DNA of 64,000 bases from Plantibacter sp. VKM Ac-2880 (GTDB taxonomy: Bacteria > Actinomycetota > Actinomycetes > Actinomycetales > Microbacteriaceae): the NCBI RefSeq assembly GCF_015351235.1, contig NZ_JADKSJ010000001.1, positions 976,289 through 1,040,288 of the forward strand, written 5' to 3'. Positions 32,939-40,164 of the stretch are shown in pieces. How positions within the stretch are numbered: position 1 is the first letter of the stretch; the number at the start of each line of letters is the position of its first letter. The position numbers and the translations under genes were made by a program. Below the pieces are notes generated by a model, which worked only from the letters and a program-made list of their open reading frames with translations, made no database searches and was not told the DNA's origin.

Positions 32939-33397
32939 ATGACAGATGCCACCGGGCAGCCAGCGCCGGAAGCTCAGCTCCCCTCCGAATCCGCCACCGA
33001 CACCGAGGTAGCGACCGTGTACTCCTCGGGGTCCGTCGCCGTCCGCCGCTCGCCCCGCTACTGGCGGTTCCTCGTCATCGGGGCCTTCGTGGGGATCATC
33101 GCGGCCCTCGTCCTCACCTTCGCGTTCCCGACGAGCCCCGACTATTCGCTCACCCAGGTCTTCGGCTTCCTGTTGCTCGTGTGCATCGTGGTCTTCGGTG
33201 CCGCCGCCCTCGGGATCGGCCTGCTCATCGACCGCTCGATGGCCCGACGGACGCGGATCGTCCGAGCGGATAGAGTTGACGTGCATCCAGCCGGAACCCC
33301 CGCGGCAGACGCGGAGCCGACCGGTTCCGCGAGTGCCGAGCCAGGTGAGTCCGGCCCCCCGAATCCACCCACCGCAGAAGGTTCAGGACGGTCATGA
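32939..33397 (+). CDS. Two-helix membrane protein upstream of purM
   Basis: A 152-residue protein with an acidic, Pro/Ser-rich N-terminus, a motif SVAVRRSPRYWRFLVIGAF leading into the first membrane helix (about residues 41-63), a short loop (PTSPDYSLTQ) and a second helix (about 72-98), then a Pro/Ala/Glu-rich disordered tail. Similar potassium-transporter-Trk-like or hypothetical proteins precede purM in actinobacteria; function unknown. GAGAAT six bases before the ATG suggests a leaderless start. Its TGA overlaps the purM ATG (ATGA), so purM translation depends on it. Confidence 0.72.
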   Translation: MTDATGQPAPEAQLPSESATDTEVATVYSSGSVAVRRSPRYWRFLVIGAFVGIIAALVLTFAFPTSPDYSLTQVFGFLLLVCIVVFGAAALGIGLLIDRSMARRTRIVRADRVDVHPAGTPAADAEPTGSASAEPGESGPPNPPTAEGSGRS

Positions 33398-34512
33398 CCT
33401 CATCCACCACCTATCGGGAAGCCGGTGTCGACACCGCAGCCGGTGACCGCGCCGTCGACCTCATGAAGGCGGCCGTCGCCAAGACGCACGGCCCCGAGGT
33501 CTTCGGTGGGTTCGGTGGCTTCGCCGGCCTCTTCGACGCGTCGGCGCTCACGTCCTTCCGTCGCCCGCTGCTCGCGACCTCCACCGACGGCGTCGGCACG
33601 AAGGTCGCGATCGCGCAGGCGATCGACAAGCACGACACCATCGGTCAGGACCTCGTCGGCATGGTCGTCGACGACATCGTCGTGGTGGGCGCGAAGCCGC
33701 TCTTCATGACCGACTACATCGCCTGCGGCAAGGTGCACCCCGAGCGCATCGCCTCGATCGTGTCGGGCATCGCCCGCGCCTGCTCCGACACCGGGACCGC
33801 GCTCATCGGCGGCGAGACGGCCGAGCACCCGGGGCTCCTGGGGGTCGACGACTACGACGTCGCCGGAGCCTGCACCGGAGCGGTCGAAGCGGATGCGATC
33901 CTCGGTGAGCACCGGGTGGAGGACGGCGACGTCATCCTCGCCCTCGCGTCCTCCGGTCTGCACTCCAACGGCTTCTCCCTCGTCCGCCACATCCTGGCTC
34001 AGGCTGGTGTCGGTTACGGCGACCACAGCGACGAGCTCGGCACCACCTTTGGTGAGGCGCTCCTCGAACCGACGCGTCTCTACACCCTCCCGCTCCTGCG
34101 CCTGCTCGACGCCCCCGCGTTCGCCGGCGGTGTGCACTCGCTCAGCCATGTCACGGGCGGCGGCATCGCCGCGAACCTCGCACGCGTCCTCCCGAAGGGC
34201 TCCTGGGCTGAGGTCGATCGCTCCACGTGGAGCCCGGCTCCCGTGTTCCGCACGCTGAGTGACCTCGCGGGCTCCACGCTGGAGTCCAGCGAAGGCACCT
34301 GGAACCTCGGTGTTGGGTTCTTCGCCGTCGTGTCGCCCGCCCTGGCCGCCGACATCACCACCGCACTCGAGGCCGACGGCATCGCGACCTGGCAGGTCGG
34401 AACCGTGCACCTCGGTGCAGACGCCGCCACCCACGACCTCACCGGCTTCGAGCAGGGCGCGAAGGGGGTCGACGGCGGCGCCGTCCGCCTCGTCGGCGCC
34501 TACCGCGACTGA
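33394..34512 (+). CDS. purM: Phosphoribosylformylglycinamidine cyclo-ligase PurM
   Basis: AIR synthetase (372 residues) closing the imidazole ring in purine synthesis. Family landmarks: GVDTAAGDRAVDLMK near the start, FGGFAGLFD, LLATSTDGVGTKVAIA (metal and nucleotide site), DDIVVVGAKPLFMTDYIACG, ALIGGETAEHPGL and SHVTGGGIAANLARVLP. The ATG overlaps the stop of the upstream membrane protein gene. purF follows after 73 bp and may be cotranscribed; AAGGAG precedes purF. A -10-like TAGAGT inside the upstream gene (33269-33274) could be an additional promoter for purMF. Confidence 0.97.
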   Translation: MTSSTTYREAGVDTAAGDRAVDLMKAAVAKTHGPEVFGGFGGFAGLFDASALTSFRRPLLATSTDGVGTKVAIAQAIDKHDTIGQDLVGMVVDDIVVVGAKPLFMTDYIACGKVHPERIASIVSGIARACSDTGTALIGGETAEHPGLLGVDDYDVAGACTGAVEADAILGEHRVEDGDVILALASSGLHSNGFSLVRHILAQAGVGYGDHSDELGTTFGEALLEPTRLYTLPLLRLLDAPAFAGGVHSLSHVTGGGIAANLARVLPKGSWAEVDRSTWSPAPVFRTLSDLAGSTLESSEGTWNLGVGFFAVVSPALAADITTALEADGIATWQVGTVHLGADAATHDLTGFEQGAKGVDGGAVRLVGAYRD

Positions 34513-34585
34513 CGCCACCGCCGCACGTTCCCGCTTCCCTCCGTTCCGTCACTCGCCCAGCACGAACCACAAGGAGTCCCCACGC

Positions 34586-36043
34586 ATGTGCGGCATCGTC
34601 GGCATCGTCTCAACCGAGCCTGCCAACCAGCAGGTCTACGACAGCCTCCTGCTCCTGCAGCACCGCGGTCAGGACTCCACCGGTATCGCCACCGCCGACG
34701 GCAGCACCTTCCACATGGTGAAGGCGAAGGGGCAGGTGCGGGAAGCCTTCCGCACGCGCGACATGCGCTCGCTGCTCGGCAACATGGGGCTCGGCCACGT
34801 GCGCTACGCGACGAAGGGCGACGCCGCCAACGAGAGCGAGGCGCAGCCGTTCTACGTGAACGCGCCCTACGGCATCACGCTCATCCACAACGGCAACCTC
34901 ACGAACACGCGTGAGCTCAGCAAGGACCTGTTCCACGTCGACCGCCGTCACGTGAACTCCACGAGTGACACCGAACTCCTCCTCAACGTCCTCGCGACGG
35001 AGCTGCAGGGGCAGATCAGCGGCCTCGACCTCGACCCCGACCAGGTGTTCAACGCCGTGGAGAACGTCCACGAGCGCGTCGAGGGCTCCTACGCGACGAT
35101 CGCCCTCATCGCCGGCCACGGGCTGCTCGCCTTCCGCGACCCGTTCGGCATCCGCCCGCTCATCCTCGGGAAGCGCCAGACGGGCTTGGTCGGGAACGAC
35201 TGGGTCGTCGCCTCGGAGTCGCTCGTCCTCGAGGCCGGCGGCTACGAGACCGTGCGCGAGATCGCCCCGGGCGAGGCCGTCTTCATCACCGCCTCCGGCG
35301 AGCTCTACTCCCGCCAGTGCGCCAAGAACCCGCGGCTCGTCCCGTGCTCCTTCGAGTACGTCTACCTTGCGCGGCCCGACTCGGTCATGAACGGCATCTC
35401 GGTCTACGAGGCACGGCTGCGGCTCGGCAACCGGCTCGCCGACACGATCGCCGAGTACACGCCGATGGGCGACATCGACGTGGTCATGCCGATCCCCGAC
35501 TCCTCACGGCCCGCGGCCATGCAGGTGGCGCAGAAGCTCGGCATCGAGTACCGCGAGGGGTTCTACAAGAACCGATACGTCGGCCGCACCTTCATCATGC
35601 CGGGCCAGGCCCAGCGGAAGAAGAGCGTGCGCCAGAAGCTCAACGCCATGGGGTCGGAGTTCAAGGGCAAGAACATCCTCATCGTGGACGACTCGATCGT
35701 CCGCGGGACCACCTCGAAAGAGATCGTCGACATGGCCCGGCTCGCCGGTGCCAACAAGGTGACGTTCACCTCCGCGGCCCCGCCCGTCCGGTACCCGCAC
35801 GTGTACGGCATCAACATGCCGTCTCGGCAGGAACTCGTCGCGCACGGGAAGAAGATCCCCGACATCGCGCGCGAGCTGGGTGCCGACAACCTCATCTACC
35901 AGGAGGTCGCCGACATGAAGGCCGCCATCCTCGAGGGGTCCGGCATCAGCGACCTGGAGATGAGCTGCTTCACCGGGGAGTACGTGACGGGCACCGTCTC
36001 CGAGGAGTACCTCGAGTGGGTCGAGCGCTCGCAGCTCTCCTGA
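34586..36043 (+). CDS. purF: Amidophosphoribosyltransferase PurF
   Basis: Glutamine PRPP amidotransferase (485 residues), the committed step of purine synthesis. Processing to expose Cys2 as nucleophile is expected, since the N-terminus is MCGIVGIV without a propeptide. The glutaminase domain shows LQHRGQDSTGIA and GHVRYATKGD; HNGNLTN and NSTSDTELLL follow; the phosphoribosyltransferase domain carries the PRPP motif ILIVDDSIVRGTT. Cys residues at RQCAKNPRLVPCSFEYVY and in MSCFTGEYV resemble the iron-sulfur-cluster PurF class (Bacillus type), so a [4Fe-4S] cluster is plausible. Start supported by AAGGAG (34571-34576). A strong bidirectional terminator follows at 36066-36111. Confidence 0.97.
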   Translation: MCGIVGIVSTEPANQQVYDSLLLLQHRGQDSTGIATADGSTFHMVKAKGQVREAFRTRDMRSLLGNMGLGHVRYATKGDAANESEAQPFYVNAPYGITLIHNGNLTNTRELSKDLFHVDRRHVNSTSDTELLLNVLATELQGQISGLDLDPDQVFNAVENVHERVEGSYATIALIAGHGLLAFRDPFGIRPLILGKRQTGLVGNDWVVASESLVLEAGGYETVREIAPGEAVFITASGELYSRQCAKNPRLVPCSFEYVYLARPDSVMNGISVYEARLRLGNRLADTIAEYTPMGDIDVVMPIPDSSRPAAMQVAQKLGIEYREGFYKNRYVGRTFIMPGQAQRKKSVRQKLNAMGSEFKGKNILIVDDSIVRGTTSKEIVDMARLAGANKVTFTSAAPPVRYPHVYGINMPSRQELVAHGKKIPDIARELGADNLIYQEVADMKAAILEGSGISDLEMSCFTGEYVTGTVSEEYLEWVERSQLS

Positions 36044-36065
36044 GCGTCTGACCTTCCGCACCTGA

Positions 36066-36111
36066 ACGACGACGGCGCGCGACCCCGGTGGGGATCGCGC
36101 GCCGTCGTCGT
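36066..36111. terminator. Bidirectional terminator after purF
   Basis: A perfect 17-bp stem (ACGACGACGGCGCGCGA with its complement) extended by four inner C-G pairs around a GGT loop, with one bulged A. It lies between the convergent purF and the membrane protein gene at 36122-37312. Confidence 0.88.
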
Positions 36112-36121
36112 GTCGCGGGTG

Positions 36122-37312
36122 TTACTCGGTCGTGCCCGGCTCGGTGGCCGTCGTCGGAGCATCGGTCGGCGTGACCTTCGGCTTCGTCGTGCGCGGCTTC
36201 GCCGGTGCCTTCGCCGCCGGGGCCTTCTGCGTACCGTCCGTGGTGGAGGCGGACGTGGTCCGCTTCGTCCCCGTGGCCTTCGCGGCGGGGGCCTTCGCTC
36301 CGGCTGTCTTTGGTGAGGCGGTCCCGGTGGAGGCGCGGGTCGAGCTCGTCTTCCGAACCGTGGTGCCGGCGGCCGTCGCGGCCTTGGCGGCGGGCTTCCT
36401 CGGGGCCGTCGAGCGCGTCGTCGTCTTCCGCGGTGCACTGACCGTCGCGGCAGGGGCCGCGGCGGCGGACGTCGTCGCCCGGTCGCTCGCGCCGTCGGTG
36501 GTGCCCTCGGAGGACACGTGATCGGTCGGCGTCTCACCGTCCAGTCGTGCCTGCGTCTCGTCGGCGGCCGCCGTCACCGTCTCGGTGTCGCCGGTGGCCG
36601 TGGACTCGAGGACGATGGACTCGGCCGGTTCGCTCGGCGCGTTGTCCGTTGCGGTCGGCAGGCCGGTGCCGGAGAAGACGGCGGCGAACTGCTCGGTCGG
36701 CGTCGGCTCGGTGGTCCGGGGCGGAGCCGGAACGGCAGTGGCGGTGGTCTCAGGCGACGGCTGCTCCTGCGTGCCGTACTGCTGGGTGCCGGTGTACGCC
36801 TGGGTCGCCGATTCGGGCGACGGCTGGGCGCCGTATCCGGGCGTCGGGCCGGTCTGGTACTGCGCGGTGTCGTACGAGCCCGTCTGGCGCTGGTACTGCG
36901 TCGGGTCGTATGCGGGCGCCTGGACGGTCTGCCCGTTCTGGTACACGGAGGGGTCGTAAGCGGCGGTCTGGCCGCCGGTGTACTGCTGGCCCTGCTCGTA
37001 CGTGGGCTGGGCGGCGGCCGCACGTGCCGCGGCGCGCTGCTGCTGACGGTCGACCAGACGGGCGACCTCGGCGTCGATCGCATCCTCGGTGATGTGCTTG
37101 GACGGCCCGTAGGCGTCGAGACCGACGAACAGGACCGCGATCCCCATCACGAAGATCGGCCAGATCGGCCAGAAGTAGCCCCAGGCGCCCGTGAGGAGCC
37201 AGATGACGACGAGGAGGACGGAGACAGCACCCCAGACGGCGAGGAACTGCTTGAAATCGTGTTGCGCCTTCAGGCGCTTCTTGGCGGCACTACGGAGCTC
37301 GTCGGTGTTCAT
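36122..37312 (-). CDS. 2TM-domain protein with Tyr/Gln repeats and a basic histone-like tail
   Basis: A 396-residue protein of three parts. Residues 1-70 hold a charged start and two adjacent membrane helices (FLAVWGAVSVLLVVIWLLTG and WPIFVMGIAVLFVGLDAYG) of 2TM type. Residues 100-200 are Tyr/Gln/Pro-rich with loose repeats (AYDPSVYQNGQ, AYDPTQYQRQ, YDTAQYQTGP). Residues about 275-385 are Ala/Lys/Pro/Thr-rich and strongly basic (APRKPAAKAATAAGTTVRK; AKAPAAKATGTKRT), like linker-histone tails. The last residues are acidic. Such a tail at the cytoplasmic membrane face could bind DNA, RNA or acidic polymers, but no function is known. Leaderless start: minus-strand TAGCCT six bases before the ATG. 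Confidence 0.75.
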   Translation of the reverse strand: MNTDELRSAAKKRLKAQHDFKQFLAVWGAVSVLLVVIWLLTGAWGYFWPIWPIFVMGIAVLFVGLDAYGPSKHITEDAIDAEVARLVDRQQQRAAARAAAAQPTYEQGQQYTGGQTAAYDPSVYQNGQTVQAPAYDPTQYQRQTGSYDTAQYQTGPTPGYGAQPSPESATQAYTGTQQYGTQEQPSPETTATAVPAPPRTTEPTPTEQFAAVFSGTGLPTATDNAPSEPAESIVLESTATGDTETVTAAADETQARLDGETPTDHVSSEGTTDGASDRATTSAAAAPAATVSAPRKTTTRSTAPRKPAAKAATAAGTTVRKTSSTRASTGTASPKTAGAKAPAAKATGTKRTTSASTTDGTQKAPAAKAPAKPRTTKPKVTPTDAPTTATEPGTTE

Positions 37313-37318
37313 CCGTCC

Positions 37319-37324
37319 AGGCTA
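37319..37324 (-). promoter_or_regulatory. -10 element of the 2TM gene (leaderless)
   Basis: Minus-strand TAGCCT, six bases before the ATG at 37312. Confidence 0.65.
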
Positions 37325-37432
37325 GTCTCCGCCTCGTCAGAACTCCATTTGCCCAGGGTCGTCGGAGAAACCCCTCAGCTGCAGGCGACGGCTCCGGCGA
37401 CGGACGCCACTCGACGAACGGGGAGGACGCGA

Positions 37433-37648
37433 CTACGCGCCCTTCGCCTCGCCGTCGGCGTACTTGTCGGCGTACTCAGCCCACTTCGCGATCTCGTCGT
37501 CGTAGCTCTCGTCGACACCCGTGTTCGGGCCGTCGGCGGAGTGTCCCGTGAGCTCGCGCTCCAGCGCGTTGTAGTTCACGTCCGGGCTGAACGACTTGAG
37601 CTCACGAGCGATCTTCGTGTGCTTTGCCTTTTGACGGCCACGACCCAT
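37433..37648 (-). CDS. DUF3073 protein
   Basis: A 71-residue soluble protein, MGRGRQKAKHTKIARELKSF at the start, then SPDVNYNALERELTG and the acidic aromatic end YDDEIAKWAEYADKYAD. This is the conserved actinobacterial DUF3073 family, long known to sit beside purM/purF (as in Streptomyces), which is also its position here. The basic N-terminus and acidic C-terminus suggest nucleic-acid or ribosome contacts, but function is unknown. GAGGGGG precedes the ATG. Upstream on the minus strand a TAGTCT -10-like element (near 37727-37732) leaves an untranslated leader of roughly 75 bases. Confidence 0.9.
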   Translation of the reverse strand: MGRGRQKAKHTKIARELKSFSPDVNYNALERELTGHSADGPNTGVDESYDDEIAKWAEYADKYADGEAKGA

Positions 37649-37855
37649 GCGAGACCCCCTCATGATTTTCTGACCGGCCGCGCTTGCGGGGCGTCCGGGG
37701 CTTTCGCCTACCAGGGAACGATAAAGACTAGCGTTCAGCTTACCATGCTGCCCGTGGCCGGAGCGCTCGTGCGGGAGGACCCGCTCGGCGGGCGGCCTGC
37801 ACGGCGTGCCGCGCCGGGGGTGGGCCTGCGCGACGACTGGTGGGACGATGGTGGC

Positions 37856-38440
37856 ATGACCGGAACCCTGCACATCACGGGAGACCAGGACGCCGACCGA
37901 CTGCTGTCCTCGGATCCGCTCGCCCTCCTCATCGGCATGCTCCTCGACCAGCAGGTCCCCATGGAGACTGCCTTCGCCGGCCCGCTGAAGATCCGCGACC
38001 GCCTCGGCTCCTTCGATGCTGCGAGCATCGCGTACACCGATCCCGAGGCGTTCGCCGCGGTGTTCTCGACGAGTCCGGCCGTCCACCGCTTCCCCGGTTC
38101 GATGGCGAAGCGCGTGCAGCAGCTGTGCTCCGCGATCGTCGAGCAGTGGGACGGCGACGCCGAAGCGATCTGGACCCGAGGCGGACCGGACGGTCAGGAG
38201 GTCCTCACGCGCCTGCTGGCCCTGCCGGGCTTCGGCGACCAGAAGGCGAGGATCTTCCTCGCGCTCCTCGGCAAGCGCTACGGCCTGAGCGCCGACGGCT
38301 GGCGCGAGGCGTCGGAACCCTACGGCGAGGACGGCAGTCTGCGATCCGTCGCCGACATCGTCGACCCGGAGTCGCTCGCGCAGGTCCGAGCCGTCAAGCA
38401 GGCGGCCAAGGCGGCGGCGAAGCGCGCCAAGGAGCAGTGA
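37856..38440 (+). CDS. HhH-GPD-type base-excision-repair-like protein
   Basis: A 194-residue helical protein of the HhH-GPD-like group. It starts MTGTLHITGDQDADRLLSSD, and has LALLIGMLLDQQVPMETAFA, the family's DQQ-x5-A helix, and a helix-hairpin-helix LLALPGFGDQKARIFLALLG with the LPGFGxxKA hairpin. The Lys in GDQKARIFLAL occupies the position of the catalytic Lys in bifunctional glycosylases, but no equivalent of the usual downstream catalytic Asp is obvious, so activity is uncertain. C-terminus is Lys/Ala-rich (KQAAKAAAKRAKEQ). Start at 37856 follows GACGAT by six bases, consistent with a leaderless message. Four bases separate it from the next gene, so it heads an operon with the UspA and crcB genes. 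Confidence 0.83.
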   Translation: MTGTLHITGDQDADRLLSSDPLALLIGMLLDQQVPMETAFAGPLKIRDRLGSFDAASIAYTDPEAFAAVFSTSPAVHRFPGSMAKRVQQLCSAIVEQWDGDAEAIWTRGGPDGQEVLTRLLALPGFGDQKARIFLALLGKRYGLSADGWREASEPYGEDGSLRSVADIVDPESLAQVRAVKQAAKAAAKRAKEQ

Positions 38441-38444
38441 GGAC

Positions 38445-38969
38445 ATGAGCTCCCCGCAGCAGGGTACGGCGATGGTCGTCGGCGTCACACCGCATCAGCC
38501 TGATACCGTCCTGCTCGAGGCGGCGTCGTTCGCGCAGGCGTTCGGCTGTCGGCTCCTGCTCGCCCACGTCGACGCGAGCCGGTTCGTGGTCGTCGAGAAC
38601 GCCGACGGGTCCGTCACCTCGATGCCCTTCGACGCCGATCTCCACGATTTCGACCCGGAGCCCGGCGACCCGGGGATCGCGATCACGGCGCACCGCGTGC
38701 TCGATCCCCTCGGGGTGCCGTGGGAGCTGACCCAGCTGGCCGGTGATCCGGCGCGAGCTCTCGGGCGGCTCGCGGACTCGGTCGGAGCCCGGGCGATCAT
38801 CGTCGGTACCCGGGAACGCGGGCTGCGAAAGGGGATCCTCGAGTTCCTCACCGGTTCCGTGGCCGCCGCGCTCGCGCATCGCCAGGCTCGGCCGGTGATC
38901 GTGGTCCCGCTCGCCCCGAGCTCTTCCGCGGACCCGTTGTGGGACGCGTCCCTGGGCGAACCGCAATGA
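38445..38969 (+). CDS. Single-domain universal stress protein
   Basis: UspA-domain protein of 174 residues. The nucleotide-binding signature GTRERGLRKGILEFLTGSVA (G-x2-R-G-x-R-x8-GSVA) is close to the ATP-binding G-2x-G-9x-GS motif, and ARPVIVVPLAP forms the last strand. An insertion around residues 48-75 (ENADGSVTSMPFDADLHDFD) is longer than usual. AGGAC precedes the ATG, and its stop overlaps the start of the first crcB gene. UspA proteins linked with CrcB channels are common in actinobacteria; a direct functional link is not established. Confidence 0.88.
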   Translation: MSSPQQGTAMVVGVTPHQPDTVLLEAASFAQAFGCRLLLAHVDASRFVVVENADGSVTSMPFDADLHDFDPEPGDPGIAITAHRVLDPLGVPWELTQLAGDPARALGRLADSVGARAIIVGTRERGLRKGILEFLTGSVAAALAHRQARPVIVVPLAPSSSADPLWDASLGEPQ

Positions 38970-39436
38970 CCGCAGGCGCTGCGACCCCGCGCCCGCCGCA
39001 TCTCCGACCGGCCGTCATGGCGATGGTCGCGCTGGGCGGTGCCATCGGCACGGGCGCGCGGGAGGCCATCTCGCTCGCCGTTCCGCCGGTCGACGGCGTC
39101 CCCGTCGCGATCCTCGGCATCAACATCGTCGGGGCGTTCCTCCTCGGCGTCCTCCTCGAGACCTTGCTCCTGCGCGGTCCCGACGTCGGTCGGCGGCGCG
39201 ACCTGCGGTTGTTCCTCGGAACCGGCGTCCTCGGCGGGTTCACGACCTACAGTGCCCTGGCAGTTGACAGCGGGCTCCTGCTGCTCGGCGGCCGGCCGGT
39301 CGTCGGTGTCCTGTACGTGGTCGGCAGCGTGGTGCTCGGTGTCCTCGCGAGCGCGCTCGGGATCGCCCTCGCCCGACGGGCCCGTGGTCGGGGCACGACA
39401 GCCGGACCGGTGCCCGACGGCGGCGAGGCCGCATGA
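38966..39436 (+). CDS. crcB: Fluoride channel subunit CrcB/FluC (first copy)
   Basis: Dual-topology fluoride exporter subunit of 156 residues with four membrane helices. The first helix has MVALGGAIGTGAREAI (the G-A-x-G-A-x-x-R motif), the second NIVGAFLLGVLLE (N-x-x-G-x-F-x-L-G), and the third GVLGGFTTYSALAVD, the fluoride-lining G-G-x-T-T-F/Y-S-T/A-F motif with Tyr and Ala replacing Phe and Thr. It overlaps the next crcB gene by four bases; in Gram-positives, paired crcB genes make heteromeric channels. C-terminus is longer than in the partner (RARGRGTTAGPVPDGGEAA). No fluoride riboswitch is visible upstream. Confidence 0.92.
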   Translation: MTAGAATPRPPHLRPAVMAMVALGGAIGTGAREAISLAVPPVDGVPVAILGINIVGAFLLGVLLETLLLRGPDVGRRRDLRLFLGTGVLGGFTTYSALAVDSGLLLLGGRPVVGVLYVVGSVVLGVLASALGIALARRARGRGTTAGPVPDGGEAA

Positions 39437-39813
39437 CCCCGCTGCTGTTCCTCGGGATCGCCGCGGCCGGTGGCGTCGGTGCGGCGGCGAGGCTCGTGGT
39501 CGACGGCGTCATCCGTTCACGGCTCGGCGGTGCGGCGCCATGGGGCACCGCGGTGATCAACGTCACCGGATCGCTGCTCCTGGGCTTCGTGACCGCGCTC
39601 GCCCTCGGCGGGGTCGTCGACGACAGCTGGCGGCTCGTCCTCGGCGGTGGACTGCTCGGCGGCTACACGACGTTCAGCACCGCGAGCATCGAGACGGTCC
39701 GGCTGCTCCAGGACGGGCACACACGGGCGGGCGTCGTGAACGCGCTCGGCATGCTGGTCGTCGCGGTGCTCGCCGCTCTGCTCGGCTTCTGGGTCGGTTC
39801 GCTCGTCGCCTGA
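39433..39813 (+). CDS. crcB: Fluoride channel subunit CrcB/FluC (second copy)
   Basis: CrcB subunit of 126 residues, the canonical length. Motifs are the better conserved of the pair: IAAAGGVGAAARLVVDG (helix 1), WGTAVINVTGSLLLGF (helix 2, N-x-x-G-S-x-x-L-G) and GGLLGGYTTFSTASIE (helix 3, G-G-x-T-T-F-S-T-x-x-x-E), which hold the Phe-box and sodium-site residues. Together with the first copy it should form an inverted heterodimer giving two fluoride pores. Translationally coupled to the first copy by an ATGA overlap and ends the operon. Confidence 0.94.
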   Translation: MTPLLFLGIAAAGGVGAAARLVVDGVIRSRLGGAAPWGTAVINVTGSLLLGFVTALALGGVVDDSWRLVLGGGLLGGYTTFSTASIETVRLLQDGHTRAGVVNALGMLVVAVLAALLGFWVGSLVA

Positions 39814-39823
39814 GCGACACCCG

Positions 39824-40111
39824 TCACTCGAACCGGCGGTTGTGCCGGACGTTGAGCACGATCGGGATGCCGAGGGCGACGACGAGCAGGAGGATGCTCC
39901 AGAACCCGATCTCCGACCACAGGAGGAACACGCCGAACACGCCGAGACCGCCGGAGAGTCCGCGCAGGATGATCGTGAACTGGGGGAGCCGCTGCGGCCG
40001 CCCCTGCCACATCGGCAGGGGGGAGTCGGGGTTCGTCGCGATGAGTCGCGCCATCGAGAGGGTGCCGAACACGGCCGCGAGGAAGAGCAGCGAGAGACCC
40101 CAGGTGAACAT
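39824..40111 (-). CDS. Small three-helix membrane protein
   Basis: A 95-residue hydrophobic protein with helices at about 3-22 (TWGLSLLFLAAVFGTLSMAR), 45-66 (FTIILRGLSGGLGVFGVFLLW) and 69-87 (IGFWSILLLVVALGIPIVL), and a short basic end (RHNRRFE). Not recognised as a named family. It lies on the opposite strand between the crcB pair and the potassium transporter; its start is 54 bases from the transporter's stop, so it is probably read from the transporter's transcript. Function unknown. Confidence 0.65.
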   Translation of the reverse strand: MFTWGLSLLFLAAVFGTLSMARLIATNPDSPLPMWQGRPQRLPQFTIILRGLSGGLGVFGVFLLWSEIGFWSILLLVVALGIPIVLNVRHNRRFE

Positions 40112-40164
40112 GCCTTCAGTCTGTCAGTTCGTCGGGCACCGGGGAGGCCGCGAGGATGCGCGCC

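Noticed and set aside
33269-33274. TAGAGT as a firm internal promoter for purMF
   Set aside because: The hexamer is good but no -35 partner is visible and it lies in coding sequence; mentioned under purM only as a possibility.
37649-38965. Fluoride riboswitch for the crcB genes
   Set aside because: No GGCGAUGG-type core or room for it; the crcB genes are internal to an operon with overlapping start and stop codons.
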